Source of the DNA: Deltaproteobacteria bacterium
GTDB lineage: Bacteria > Desulfobacterota > Desulfobulbia > Desulfobulbales > Desulfurivibrionaceae
Length of the DNA stretch: 64,000 bases
Assembly: GCA_013349285.1 (NCBI GenBank)
Contig: DUZU01000010.1
Span: forward strand, 1 to 64,000
Direction: 5' to 3'
Positions 54,034-61,608 of this stretch are shown piece after piece. Every line of letters begins with the position of its first letter. Position 1 is the first letter of the stretch. A program made the translations under genes and the position numbers. Below the pieces are notes generated by a model that saw only the letters and a program-made list of their open reading frames with translations, was not told the DNA's origin and did no database searches.

Positions 54034-54843
54034 TCAGGTGAGCAGGTACGCTGTCACCACTAGGGCGGCCAGGCCGAAGCGATAATAGCTGAATATCGCA
54101 AAGCTTCTCGCCTTGATAAAACGCATGAGAAAGGCAATGAAGAGGTAGCCTGAGACGGCGGAGCTCAGAAAACCGGCGAGATAATAGCCGGCTTGATCGG
54201 TGAGCACACCCTGGCTGATAATTTCGGGGATCTTGTATACCCCGGCCCCGGCGATAATCGGGGCGGAGAGCAGAAAGGAAAATCGGACCGCCGCCTGGCG
54301 GTTCAGGTTGGCAAAAAGGCCGCTGGTAATGGTGATGCCGCTGCGGGAGACCCCGGGAATTATGGCCAGGGCCTGGGACAGGCCGATGATTATCGCGTCA
54401 ACCATGGTGAGCTCTTTGAGATCGCGGCTTCTTTTGCCGGTTTTATCGGCCACCAGCAGCAACAGGCCGAAACCGGTCAGGGAGAGGGCCACCATTAGCG
54501 GGTTGCGGAAATATTCTTCGGCCATGTCGCCCAGGAGCAAGCCGGCGATGACGCCGGGGATGGTCCCGACGCAGATGGCGGCGGCCAGCAGGCGCAGGCG
54601 AGTATTCTCGGCTGGATCTTGGTGACCGCCGATGAGGGCCTTGGCGATCTGCCAAAAATCGGTGAAGAAATAGATGAGGATGGCCAGCAGGGTGCCGAGA
54701 TGCAAGGCAACGTCATAGGCCAGGCCGACATCGTCGGTGCCGAACAAGGCGTGGGCCAGAACCAGATGACCGGAGCTTGAGATCGGCAAAAATTCCGTCG
54801 CCCCCTGGATGAGGCCGAATATGATAGCTTCAAAGAAATTCAT
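54034..54843 (-). CDS. uppP: undecaprenyl-diphosphatase UppP (BacA)
   Basis: A 269-residue membrane protein. Signatures EAIIFGLIQGATEFLPISSSGHLVLA and PGVSRSGITITSGLFANLNR carry the catalytic Glu/Ser-His and Arg. It recycles undecaprenyl pyrophosphate in peptidoglycan synthesis and gives bacitracin resistance. Complete length. It is followed in transcription by the two methyltransferase genes. Confidence 0.97.
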   Translation of the reverse strand: MNFFEAIIFGLIQGATEFLPISSSGHLVLAHALFGTDDVGLAYDVALHLGTLLAILIYFFTDFWQIAKALIGGHQDPAENTRLRLLAAAICVGTIPGVIAGLLLGDMAEEYFRNPLMVALSLTGFGLLLLVADKTGKRSRDLKELTMVDAIIIGLSQALAIIPGVSRSGITITSGLFANLNRQAAVRFSFLLSAPIIAGAGVYKIPEIISQGVLTDQAGYYLAGFLSSAVSGYLFIAFLMRFIKARSFAIFSYYRFGLAALVVTAYLLT

Positions 54844-54860
54844 GGTCTGCTCTTAACATA

Positions 54861-54892
54861 AAAAAAACGCCCGGCCAATGGCCAGGCGTTTA
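54861..54892 (-). terminator. Rho-independent terminator before uppP
   Basis: On the minus strand a stem AAACGCCTGGCC / GGCCGGGCGTTT (one wobble or mismatch) with a T run follows the small exported protein gene. It separates that gene from uppP. Confidence 0.85.
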
Positions 54893-54922
54893 AGCACAAA
54901 ATAGAATACGGGCAACAGGGGA

Positions 54923-55126
54923 TTAGCAACCCTCGATGGCCGTAGCTTTGGAAGCTTTTACTTTTACTTTCTGGCCGGCTTTAAGGCTGTCGGCTTTTTT
55001 GCATTCCATGGTTACGGTGTTACCGTCAACGGATTTCACTTCACAGTTTACGCTTGCAGCCATGCCGACGGCGGCGGTGCTCACTACGAAAGCCAGAGCC
55101 AGTGCTAAAGTTACCATTTTTTTCAT
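54923..55126 (-). CDS. small exported protein, possibly ExtJ-like (67 aa)
   Basis: A 67-residue protein with signal peptide MKKMVTLALALAFVVSTAAVGMA. The mature 44 residues are a basic beta-rich module: NCEVKSVDGNTVTMECKKADSLKAGQKVKVKA, ending GC, with three cysteines. The VDGNTVT ... LKAGQKVKV pattern resembles small exported proteins of Geobacter labelled ExtJ (selenite/tellurite operon); this link is recalled and weak. A strong AGGAGG site and a terminator bound the gene, so it is transcribed alone. Confidence 0.6.
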   Translation of the reverse strand: MKKMVTLALALAFVVSTAAVGMAASVNCEVKSVDGNTVTMECKKADSLKAGQKVKVKASKATAIEGC

Positions 55127-55253
55127 TGATCGTTACCTCCTGGGGGTTTAGTAGAATAAATTATCCTGCATCTCACCACATGGTTTGTAATGAATAGCCA
55201 TTCAGTTAATATAAGAAAGTCTGAAAAGATGTCAACATCAAAATATAAGGGTT

Positions 55254-55763
55254 TTATTTAATGATGGAGCTGACATCATGCTCCAGGGTATCATGGTCGA
55301 TATAACCGTCGTATCTTTTTACTATTATTCCTTGTTTGTTGATCAGGAATGAGGTGGGGACGGCGCCGGAGAATATTTGGAAATTTTTCTGCGTTTGGCT
55401 GTCTTCCATGGCCACCGGATAATTGATTTTCATTTTTTTAATGAAATTGGCCACCATCTTCGAGCCGCCCTGGTCGGTTGAAATGCCGATAATGGTCAGG
55501 CCTTGGTCTGCGTATTTTTCCTGGACCTCGATAAACGAAGGGATCTCTCGGCGGCAGGGCGGGCACCAGGTGGCAAAGAAGTTAACCAGCAGTGCCCGGC
55601 CTTGGTAGTTGTTCGAGTCGATGGTCGCGCCATCCACCGCCGATGGCAGGGCAAAATGCGGCATGGTGGTGGCGGCGAGGGCCGTGGTGCTCAGCAGCAG
55701 GGTAAGAGCGAGGATGGTTGATAAGTAAAGCCTTTTGACTGCAAGGGCTTTGCGCTTCTGCAT
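55254..55763 (-). CDS. TlpA family periplasmic thioredoxin
   Basis: A 169-residue thioredoxin-fold protein with a signal anchor (RLYLSTILALTLLLSTTALA) and the active site ATWCPPCRREIPSF. ATG at 55763 (GGAGAG five bases before) is chosen over 55775. It reduces periplasmic disulfides or helps cytochrome assembly; electron donor is not encoded nearby. It does not lie with cytochrome genes here. Confidence 0.9.
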   Translation of the reverse strand: MQKRKALAVKRLYLSTILALTLLLSTTALAATTMPHFALPSAVDGATIDSNNYQGRALLVNFFATWCPPCRREIPSFIEVQEKYADQGLTIIGISTDQGGSKMVANFIKKMKINYPVAMEDSQTQKNFQIFSGAVPTSFLINKQGIIVKRYDGYIDHDTLEHDVSSIIK

Positions 55764-55851
55764 GTTTCTCTCCATGGGGCAATTAGAGGTATGAGGTAAA
55801 TTTATTCTAGCTAAGAATAAGATCGTTAATTTCTACTCGGTTTTAAAGAGA

Positions 55852-55900
55852 AACAAAAGGGAATAATTGTCGGCGACACCGCCCATGACAATTATTCCCC
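55852..55900 (-). terminator. Rho-independent terminator after the ferredoxin gene
   Basis: A perfect 13-base stem GGGAATAATTGTC / GACAATTATTCCC with a 15-base loop, followed on the minus strand by TTTTGTTT. It lies 21 bases past the ferredoxin gene stop. Confidence 0.85.
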
Positions 55901-55920
55901 GGAAAAACTTGTGATGATCA

Positions 55921-56685
55921 TTAGGCCAGCGGGCCTTTGCTGATAATTTCACCTCTGGCGCTGATGACAACCTCTTGGGCCTTGATCTCCTTGCCGGCCC
56001 GCTTGAGCGCTTCTTTCAAGATATGGCGCATCTGGCTGCAACATGGAACTTCGATGATCGCCATGGTGATGCTGTTGATCGACGAGGTTGCAAATATTTC
56101 GGTAAATTTCTGGATATAAGCTTCGGCATCGTCAAATTTAGGGCAACCCATCATCACGGTTTTGCCGGCAAGAAGGTTGCTGTGGAAATGGGGATAGGCC
56201 ACCGGGACACAGTCCGCCGCCACCAGCAGGTCGGAGTTTTTCAAAAAAGGAGCCGACGGCGGCACCAGGCGGATTTGGACCGGCCAATGGCTTAAGGCTG
56301 AGCCGGATAATGCGGCCTGGCCCGCGAGTTGGACCGGTTTATTCGCAGCCTGGCACGGGGTGGCCGCCTGAAAGGATTGGATCTGCGCCGAGGGGCAACC
56401 GCAGGGTTGAGTGGCGGGTGCCGGGGGTCTCACCTCTTCTCTGCTCCGCAATAACTCTTCCACCGCCTCTTCGTCAAAGTCATCGGCCTCGCGCTCAACA
56501 ATGCGCAGGGCGCCGGTGGGGCATTCGCCGAGACAGGCGCCGAGGCCGTCGCAGTATTTTTCGGCAAGCATTTGGGCCTTGCCGTTAACTATCTGTAAAG
56601 CGCCTTCGGCGCAGCCGGGTACGCATTGCCCGCAGCCGTTGCAAAGTTCTTCGTCTATCTCAATGATTTTTCGCATGATTCTCAT
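55921..56685 (-). CDS. 2[4Fe-4S] ferredoxin-domain protein linked to hcp
   Basis: A 254-residue protein. Residues 10-65 form a two-cluster ferredoxin (CNGCGQCVPGCAEGAL; CDGLGACLGECPTGAL). A Pro/Ala-rich linker with CGC and two further cysteines leads to a C-terminal domain with VMMGCPKFDDAEAYIQKF and VEVPCCSQM-like IIEVPCCSQM. Ferredoxin-type proteins of this shape often sit beside hcp and may feed it electrons. Strong GGAGA site before ATG. It starts 12 bases after the HD protein gene. Confidence 0.88.
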   Translation of the reverse strand: MRIMRKIIEIDEELCNGCGQCVPGCAEGALQIVNGKAQMLAEKYCDGLGACLGECPTGALRIVEREADDFDEEAVEELLRSREEVRPPAPATQPCGCPSAQIQSFQAATPCQAANKPVQLAGQAALSGSALSHWPVQIRLVPPSAPFLKNSDLLVAADCVPVAYPHFHSNLLAGKTVMMGCPKFDDAEAYIQKFTEIFATSSINSITMAIIEVPCCSQMRHILKEALKRAGKEIKAQEVVISARGEIISKGPLA

Positions 56686-56697
56686 GATGATTCTCCA

Positions 56698-57369
56698 TTA
56701 TTGCAAAAATAACTTGGCTGCCTGTTGAGCGCCGCTTTTGGTTAAGAATGAGGTATTTATTATTTTTTGTAAATGCTCATGTTCAGAGGGTGTTTCTTTG
56801 TGTTTCTCTTCCAGCTCTGCAATAAGGCCGGCATCGAAGAGCACCTTAAAGTTGGCGGTTTCGGCAGCTCTCGGACTGGGCAGGTGGCCGATTATGTCGC
56901 AGACTTCCGTGATCAGGGCTGCCGGGGCTCCTAGTTTGGTAAGGATGTCGCCGGTGACCGCTAGGTCGATTCCGTGCAGATAGGCGCTGATCAAGACCAC
57001 GGCCGGGTTGGCTCCTTCTTCTTGTCGGCAGATCTGCTCCGCATGGCGTGCCATTCTGGTGGCATGGCCGATCCCCTTAAAATCAGCGCCAAAGTGTCGT
57101 TTCATTTCAATCGCCGCGCGCTCTTTAAGCAGTTCTTGTTTTTTGGCAAGCAGTTCAGGCGGCATGGAGCTTAAGCATTGTTCGGCGTGCGGACAGTAAG
57201 CGGCACAGCCGAAGTCATTGTGCGGGTTAACCATGCGCTGGCCGCAGTTACCGCACTTGCGGGTGGAATCATCCTTGAAGAATTCAACGGAATTTCCACA
57301 TGTTGGGCAGCTGGTCTCAAAGACGGCGTCCGAGTCCCAGTAGCGGCTGTCTTGACCGGGGCATTGCAT
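56698..57369 (-). CDS. zinc-ribbon HD-like protein, HD motif degenerate
   Basis: A 223-residue protein. Residues 20-45 form a zinc ribbon (CPTCGNSVEFF ... CGNCGQRM), with more cysteines after (CAAYCPHAEQC). The rest follows an HD phosphohydrolase plan (GIGHATRMARHAEQI, VVLISAYLHGIDL, VCDIIGHLPSPRA, FKVLFDAGLIAELEE), but the HD doublet is HG, the following HH pair is missing and the late Asp is Gly. Metal binding is therefore probably lost. AAGGAG precedes the start; the hcp terminator is just upstream. Confidence 0.85.
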   Translation of the reverse strand: MQCPGQDSRYWDSDAVFETSCPTCGNSVEFFKDDSTRKCGNCGQRMVNPHNDFGCAAYCPHAEQCLSSMPPELLAKKQELLKERAAIEMKRHFGADFKGIGHATRMARHAEQICRQEEGANPAVVLISAYLHGIDLAVTGDILTKLGAPAALITEVCDIIGHLPSPRAAETANFKVLFDAGLIAELEEKHKETPSEHEHLQKIINTSFLTKSGAQQAAKLFLQ

Positions 57370-57384
57370 GGTGTTGGCTCCTTA

Positions 57385-57452
57385 AGAAAAAACAGGGCCC
57401 ACAGGGGCCGGCGGGAGGGGGGGTGGGGAAAAGGGTGCCGGCCCCTGTGGGT
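57385..57452 (-). terminator. terminator of hcp with long G/C-rich loop
   Basis: A perfect 15-base stem CCCACAGGGGCCGGC / GCCGGCCCCTGTGGG (57398-57412 with 57437-57451), followed on the minus strand by six T. The 24-base loop is C-rich in the RNA and G-rich on the plus strand (runs of 3, 7, 4 and 3 G). Confidence 0.85.
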
Positions 57453-57462
57453 TATCCATTAA

Positions 57463-59088
57463 TTAACCAAGGATGGTTTTGAGATCCGCATCCGGAGTGG
57501 TTATCGGTTTAATGTCAAAGTTTTTGACCAAAACATCAAGGACATTGGGGGTAACGAAAGCCGGCAGGCTCGGCCCAAGCCGGATGTCTTTGATGCCAAG
57601 GTGCAACAGGGTGAGCAGAATCGCCACTGCTTTTTGCTCGTACCAGGAAAGGACCAGGGAGAGCGGCAGGTCGTTGACCCCGCACTCAAAGGCGCCGGCC
57701 AGGGCGACCGCGATCTGGATCGCGGAGTAGGCATCGTTACACTGACCGATGTCCAGCAAGCGCGGAATGCCGCCGATATCGCCCAGCTGCATGTCGAAGA
57801 AGCGGAACTTGCCGCAGGCCAGGGTGAGAACCATGCAGTCGGCCGGAACCTTCTCGACAAACTCGGTGTAGTAGTTGCGGCCCGGTTTGGCGCCGTCGCA
57901 GCCGGCCACCAGGAAGAAATGGCGGATGGCTTTGCTCTTGACCGCGTCGATAACCTTGTCGGCCACGCCCAGTACGGTGTTGCGGCCAAAACCAACCAGA
58001 ACCTTGGCTTTTTCGGTGTCGGCGCTGAAGCCCGGCATGGCCAGGGCCTTGTTGATTACCGGGCTGAAATCCTTGCCGGCAACATGGCTAACGCCGGGCC
58101 AACCGACCAGGCCGGTGGTGAAGATGTTGTCCTGGTAAACCTCCTGCGGTTTCTGGATGCAGTTGGTGGTCATCAGGATTGCGCCGGGGAACTCTGCGAA
58201 TTCCTTCTGCTGATTCTGCCAGGCGGTGCCGTAATGGCCGTGGAGGTGAGGATATTTTTTCAGTTCCGGGTAGCCGTGGCAGGGCAGCATCTCACCGTGG
58301 GTGTAAATGTTGATGCCCTTGCCCTCGGTCTGTTTGAGCAGCAGCTCGAGATCCTTGAGGTCATGGCCGGAAACCAGGATGGCCTTGCCGGCCTTGGCGC
58401 CTAAAGGCACTTCGGTGGGGACCGGATGGCCGTAAGTGCCGGTGTTGCCGGCATCGAGAATTTCCATGGCCCGGAGGTTGATTTCCCCGCATTTCAAGGC
58501 CGCGCCGACACAGTCGTCCACGGTGAGATCCTTGCTTAACAGGGTGGCCAGTGCTTCATGGATAAAGGCGTAAATGGCATCGTCTTCCTGGTCGAGAATC
58601 TTGGCGTGGTCGGTATAGGCGGCAACACCCTTAAGACCGTAGAGCAGGATCTGCTTGAGCGACCGGATGTCTTCGTTTTCTTCCCCGGCATTAAGGGCAA
58701 CTTTTTCGCCCTGCTTGACCAGATCGGCAAGGTTGCCGGCCGGCGCAAAAGAGGCGCAGGCATCACTGAAATTAACATTGCCGCCGGCGGCCTTTACTTT
58801 AGCCTTGAGGCTTTCGCGCAGTTGCACGGTGCGGTTGATCATGTCCACGAAACGTTGGGCATCAAAGTCAACATTGGTGAGGGTGGAAAAAACAGCCTCA
58901 CAGGTAAAGAGGTTGACTTCGGCGTCAACCACGCCGACCTTGCGGCCTTCAACCGCTACCAGGGCGAGGCCCTGGTTGGCATGGATCAGCAAATCCTGCA
59001 GGGCGGCGACATCGGGCTGTTTGCCGCATACGCCGATGGTGGTACAGGCTTGTCCTTTGGCGGTCTGCTCACATTGGTTGCAAAACAT
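57463..59088 (-). CDS. hcp: hydroxylamine reductase (hybrid cluster protein, class I)
   Basis: A 541-residue protein from ATG 59088, which has a near-perfect AGGAGG site; the longer start at 59148 is unlikely. The cluster motif is CNQCEQTAKGQAC-x5-C (Cx2Cx8Cx5C), the class I pattern of Desulfovibrio and clostridia. Residues for the hybrid Fe-S-O cluster lie in the C-terminal part (TGLVGWPG, FLVAGCDGAKPGR, LACGKFR). It reduces NO or hydroxylamine. Transcribed from a predicted FNR-type promoter, with its own terminator, then HD and ferredoxin genes. Confidence 0.96.
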   Translation of the reverse strand: MFCNQCEQTAKGQACTTIGVCGKQPDVAALQDLLIHANQGLALVAVEGRKVGVVDAEVNLFTCEAVFSTLTNVDFDAQRFVDMINRTVQLRESLKAKVKAAGGNVNFSDACASFAPAGNLADLVKQGEKVALNAGEENEDIRSLKQILLYGLKGVAAYTDHAKILDQEDDAIYAFIHEALATLLSKDLTVDDCVGAALKCGEINLRAMEILDAGNTGTYGHPVPTEVPLGAKAGKAILVSGHDLKDLELLLKQTEGKGINIYTHGEMLPCHGYPELKKYPHLHGHYGTAWQNQQKEFAEFPGAILMTTNCIQKPQEVYQDNIFTTGLVGWPGVSHVAGKDFSPVINKALAMPGFSADTEKAKVLVGFGRNTVLGVADKVIDAVKSKAIRHFFLVAGCDGAKPGRNYYTEFVEKVPADCMVLTLACGKFRFFDMQLGDIGGIPRLLDIGQCNDAYSAIQIAVALAGAFECGVNDLPLSLVLSWYEQKAVAILLTLLHLGIKDIRLGPSLPAFVTPNVLDVLVKNFDIKPITTPDADLKTILG

Positions 59089-59183
59089 AGTTTCTTTCCT
59101 CCTGCTGAAAAGGTTTTTGAATGGGTTTAAATTCATTTGGATCTCCATTATTCAGGTCATAAAATCGGATAAGGCGTTGTTGT

Positions 59184-59232
59184 TGACCTGACTATAGCAA
59201 TCCGCGAGACTGCAGCCATTGACTTAGATCAA
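59184..59232 (-). promoter_or_regulatory. hcp promoter with FNR/CRP-type site at about -41.5
   Basis: On the minus strand TTGATCTAAGTCAA (59232-59219) matches the FNR-type palindrome TTGAT-N4-ATCAA at nine of ten arm bases. An extended -10 (TGCTATAGT, hexamer at 59196-59191) follows. The predicted start near 59184 places the dyad centre at -41.5, the class II activator position. The regulator could be FNR, HcpR or a DNR-type protein; none is encoded in the window. Confidence 0.65.
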
Positions 59233-59523
59233 GAAAATGATTTTTTTTATTTTCTTTAATTTTGCGGCAAACATCAAGGAGATTAATTGTTAGGCTGGGC
59301 CGGGGTGTTTTGGGAAGGAGGAATTTTTTGCCGGTCCGGTTTGGCGTTTTTTTGCCCGGCGACAGCAGAGTGTTAGTTGGCTGTTGTTTGCCAATTGGCT
59401 GATAATCCGTGGGAATAATCCAAGTCGGGGCAAATATCATGGGCTGGGTTCGAGGTGGTACGTATTTTGCTTTTGTATTTAACAAAACTTAAAAATCAGC
59501 CGATGAGGATTTTATGAGCCCTG
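59233..59523. other. intergenic region between hcp promoter and YkgJ gene
   Basis: About 290 bases. AT-rich near 59240-59275. An open frame on the minus strand runs through it but overlaps the promoter and has no ribosome site or family features. No RNA gene or other feature is recognised. Confidence 0.5.
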
Positions 59524-60120
59524 TTATTGGATTTCAACTTGTAGATCTTGGCTGGGAGGTGCAACTCCCCAGTCCTGACAAAGCGTTAGATAAGCCTGGA
59601 AAAGATCATCCGGATGGGTGTGAAGTTCGGTGCACATCTTGGGTATCGAGTTCCGGTGTTGCAGAGCCAGGCAAAGGTGATTCTCAAAAGCATGAAGATT
59701 GCGGCCAATGAACCAGAACGGATAGAGGTTGCAGAAATGGGGGCGGGCGGCCTTGGGCAGCAGGCAGCCCTGTGGCCCAAGGAAAACACATTGACCGATA
59801 CTGTTTTGGGCCAAGCGGAGATGAAAACTATCGACTGGAAATGAAGATTTAATATCTTCAGGATGATCGGGGAACAGCTTTGCCATTTCAGAAATAAAGA
59901 ATGGACTGTTTTTTTCGCGGACTACAAAGGTGGTGTTTTCGACCCAAGGAGCAAGTTTTTGAATCCGCCGCAACTCAGCTTCCGACAGAGGCGCCACCAG
60001 TTCTTCCTCTTTAATTCCACATTGACAGCAGGTGGGGCCGTTGGTCGCGCACATGCCGCAAATTGTCGGATTTTCGATGAAAATCCTTGAAATGTTTTCT
60101 TGGTGCAGGCTTTGTCTCAT
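59524..60120 (-). CDS. YkgJ-like cysteine cluster protein
   Basis: A 198-residue protein with ICGMCATNGPTCCQCG near residue 21 and QCVFLGPQGCLLPKAARPHFC near residue 110, the two cysteine sets of YkgJ-like metal-binding proteins. A late CLALQHR and MCTELH add more. Function unknown. AAGGAG is 13 bases before the ATG, a little far. Third such gene in this window. Confidence 0.82.
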   Translation of the reverse strand: MRQSLHQENISRIFIENPTICGMCATNGPTCCQCGIKEEELVAPLSEAELRRIQKLAPWVENTTFVVREKNSPFFISEMAKLFPDHPEDIKSSFPVDSFHLRLAQNSIGQCVFLGPQGCLLPKAARPHFCNLYPFWFIGRNLHAFENHLCLALQHRNSIPKMCTELHTHPDDLFQAYLTLCQDWGVAPPSQDLQVEIQ

Positions 60121-60241
60121 CGTTTAACATTTCTCCTTGTCGATCTTATCGGTCAAGGGAAATTAAACTTTAGAAAAAATATATTTTTTTAATTTTTTCT
60201 CAAAAAAAATTAGTGAAAACAGGTAGTTGGTGTGGCGGGGG

Positions 60242-60709
60242 CTAGTATTTGATCTTGTCCGCCATGGATTCCCAGAGGGCAAAGGCGGGCAGGGCTTGAT
60301 CCCGCATGATCTGCTTAATGTTCATTACCCTTTCTTCGTTGGGCAGACTCAATTCCTGATGAATATGGTCGTCGGCAAAGCCGATGGCTGCGGCATCCTT
60401 GCGGGTAGTGCCGTAGTAGACGGTTGCGATTTCGGCCCAGTATGCGGCCGCCATGCACATGGGGCAGGGCTCACAGTTGACATAAAGGGTGCCGCCGGCA
60501 AGGCTGAAGTTGTTGATTTGTCGGCAGGCGTTGCGGATGGCGACGATCTCGGCGTGGGCGGTCGGGTCGTTGGTGGAGGTTACCTGGTTCCAGCCCCGGC
60601 TGATGATGCGGCCATCCATGACGATTACCGCGCCGAAGGGACCGCCGTCGCCGTTTTGCATTTTTTCGGTGGCCAGGCGGATGGCTTCGCTCATGAATTT
60701 TTCGTGCAT
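60242..60709 (-). CDS. guaD: guanine deaminase (cytidine/deoxycytidylate deaminase family)
   Basis: A 155-residue protein from ATG 60709 with AAAGGAG at good spacing; the upstream ATG is unlikely. The zinc motif is NDPTAHAEIVAIR and CEPCPMCMAAA. The C-terminal ADKIKY and the NDPTAHAE stretch match Bacillus GuaD (recalled), so deamination of guanine to xanthine is likely. Other nucleoside deaminases are possible. Divergent from plsY. Confidence 0.87.
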   Translation of the reverse strand: MHEKFMSEAIRLATEKMQNGDGGPFGAVIVMDGRIISRGWNQVTSTNDPTAHAEIVAIRNACRQINNFSLAGGTLYVNCEPCPMCMAAAYWAEIATVYYGTTRKDAAAIGFADDHIHQELSLPNEERVMNIKQIMRDQALPAFALWESMADKIKY

Positions 60710-60899
60710 GGTGGCTCCTTTTGGTCGGGTTGGCAACTGAGCAACTGTAAATTCAGTATATTTTACGCCGGCGGCCCTTGTTTCGACCTTGTTCTGGAAA
60801 AAAAAGACGCGAAATAAAGCCTGAAATGCTAATATAACCCCTCCGAGGTGAGGGTGAAAAAAATGTTTGCTGTTTACTATAAATTATAGAGTGTTGGTT

Positions 60900-61493
60900 A
60901 TGGAATATATTTTGGTGATCGGGGCCTATCTGGTTGGCTCCATTCCCTTTGGGCTGGTGTTCGGCAAAATGGCCGGGATCGATGTGCGGACTGAAGGCAG
61001 CTGTAATATCGGCGCCACCAATGTCACCCGGCTGGCCGGGAAAAAGTTCGGGATTATTACCCTGGTTTTTGATGTGCTCAAGGGGGTAATTCCCATGGTG
61101 CTGGCCGGTGCGCTGCTGGCGGAGGATGGGAACCTGGAGCTGTGGGTCGCCTTATGCGGCGGGATGGCGTTTCTTGGGCACCTCTATCCGATCTATCTGG
61201 GGTTTAAAGGGGGCAAGGGGGTGGCCACCGCCCTGGGGATATTTTTATACCTTGCGCCCTTGGCCGCCCTGCTTGATATTCTGGTTTTTGTCGGCGTAGT
61301 ATACAATTGGGGCTATGTTTCCCTGGGGTCATTGACCGCGGCCTTGATGATGCCGGGCCTGGTCTGGCTGTTGTATCAGTCGCCGACCGTTACGGTGCTC
61401 GCCGGTCTGCTCGGCGTTTTGATCTGGGTTAAGCATCACCAGAATATAGGGCGGCTCATTCGCCGGGAAGAAAAGAGCTGGAAAAAAAAATGA
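60900..61493 (+). CDS. plsY: acyl-phosphate glycerol-3-phosphate acyltransferase PlsY
   Basis: A 197-residue membrane protein from ATG 60900, which gives the usual PlsY start (MEYILVIGAYLVGSIPFGLVFGK). Signatures EGSCNIGATNVTRLAGKK and GFKGGKGVATALG are diagnostic. It makes lysophosphatidic acid from acyl phosphate. An upstream TTG start at 60867 is less likely. The ribosome site is weak. Confidence 0.95.
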   Translation: MEYILVIGAYLVGSIPFGLVFGKMAGIDVRTEGSCNIGATNVTRLAGKKFGIITLVFDVLKGVIPMVLAGALLAEDGNLELWVALCGGMAFLGHLYPIYLGFKGGKGVATALGIFLYLAPLAALLDILVFVGVVYNWGYVSLGSLTAALMMPGLVWLLYQSPTVTVLAGLLGVLIWVKHHQNIGRLIRREEKSWKKK

Positions 61494-61537
61494 ACTAATC
61501 GGTTGGTTGATGAAGCGGGCGGCGGCTTAACAAAATA

Positions 61538-61571
61538 AAAGGGAGATTTCCAAGTCTGGAAATCTCCCTTT
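61538..61571. terminator. bidirectional terminator between plsY and ppiD
   Basis: A perfect 14-base stem AAAGGGAGATTTCC / GGAAATCTCCCTTT with a six-base loop lies between two converging genes. The flanks give short T-rich tracts on either strand. Confidence 0.85.
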
Positions 61572-61608
61572 GTTGTTGGGTGACCATGCCGTATCGGCGG
61601 ATAATAAC

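Noticed and set aside
59192-59485. 97-codon open frame upstream of hcp
   Set aside because: It runs through the predicted hcp promoter, has no ribosome site and no family features.
60172-60200. A/T inverted repeat AGAAAAAAT ... ATTTTTTCT
   Set aside because: Pure A/T arms are expected by chance in an AT-rich spacer; not called as terminator or repeat.
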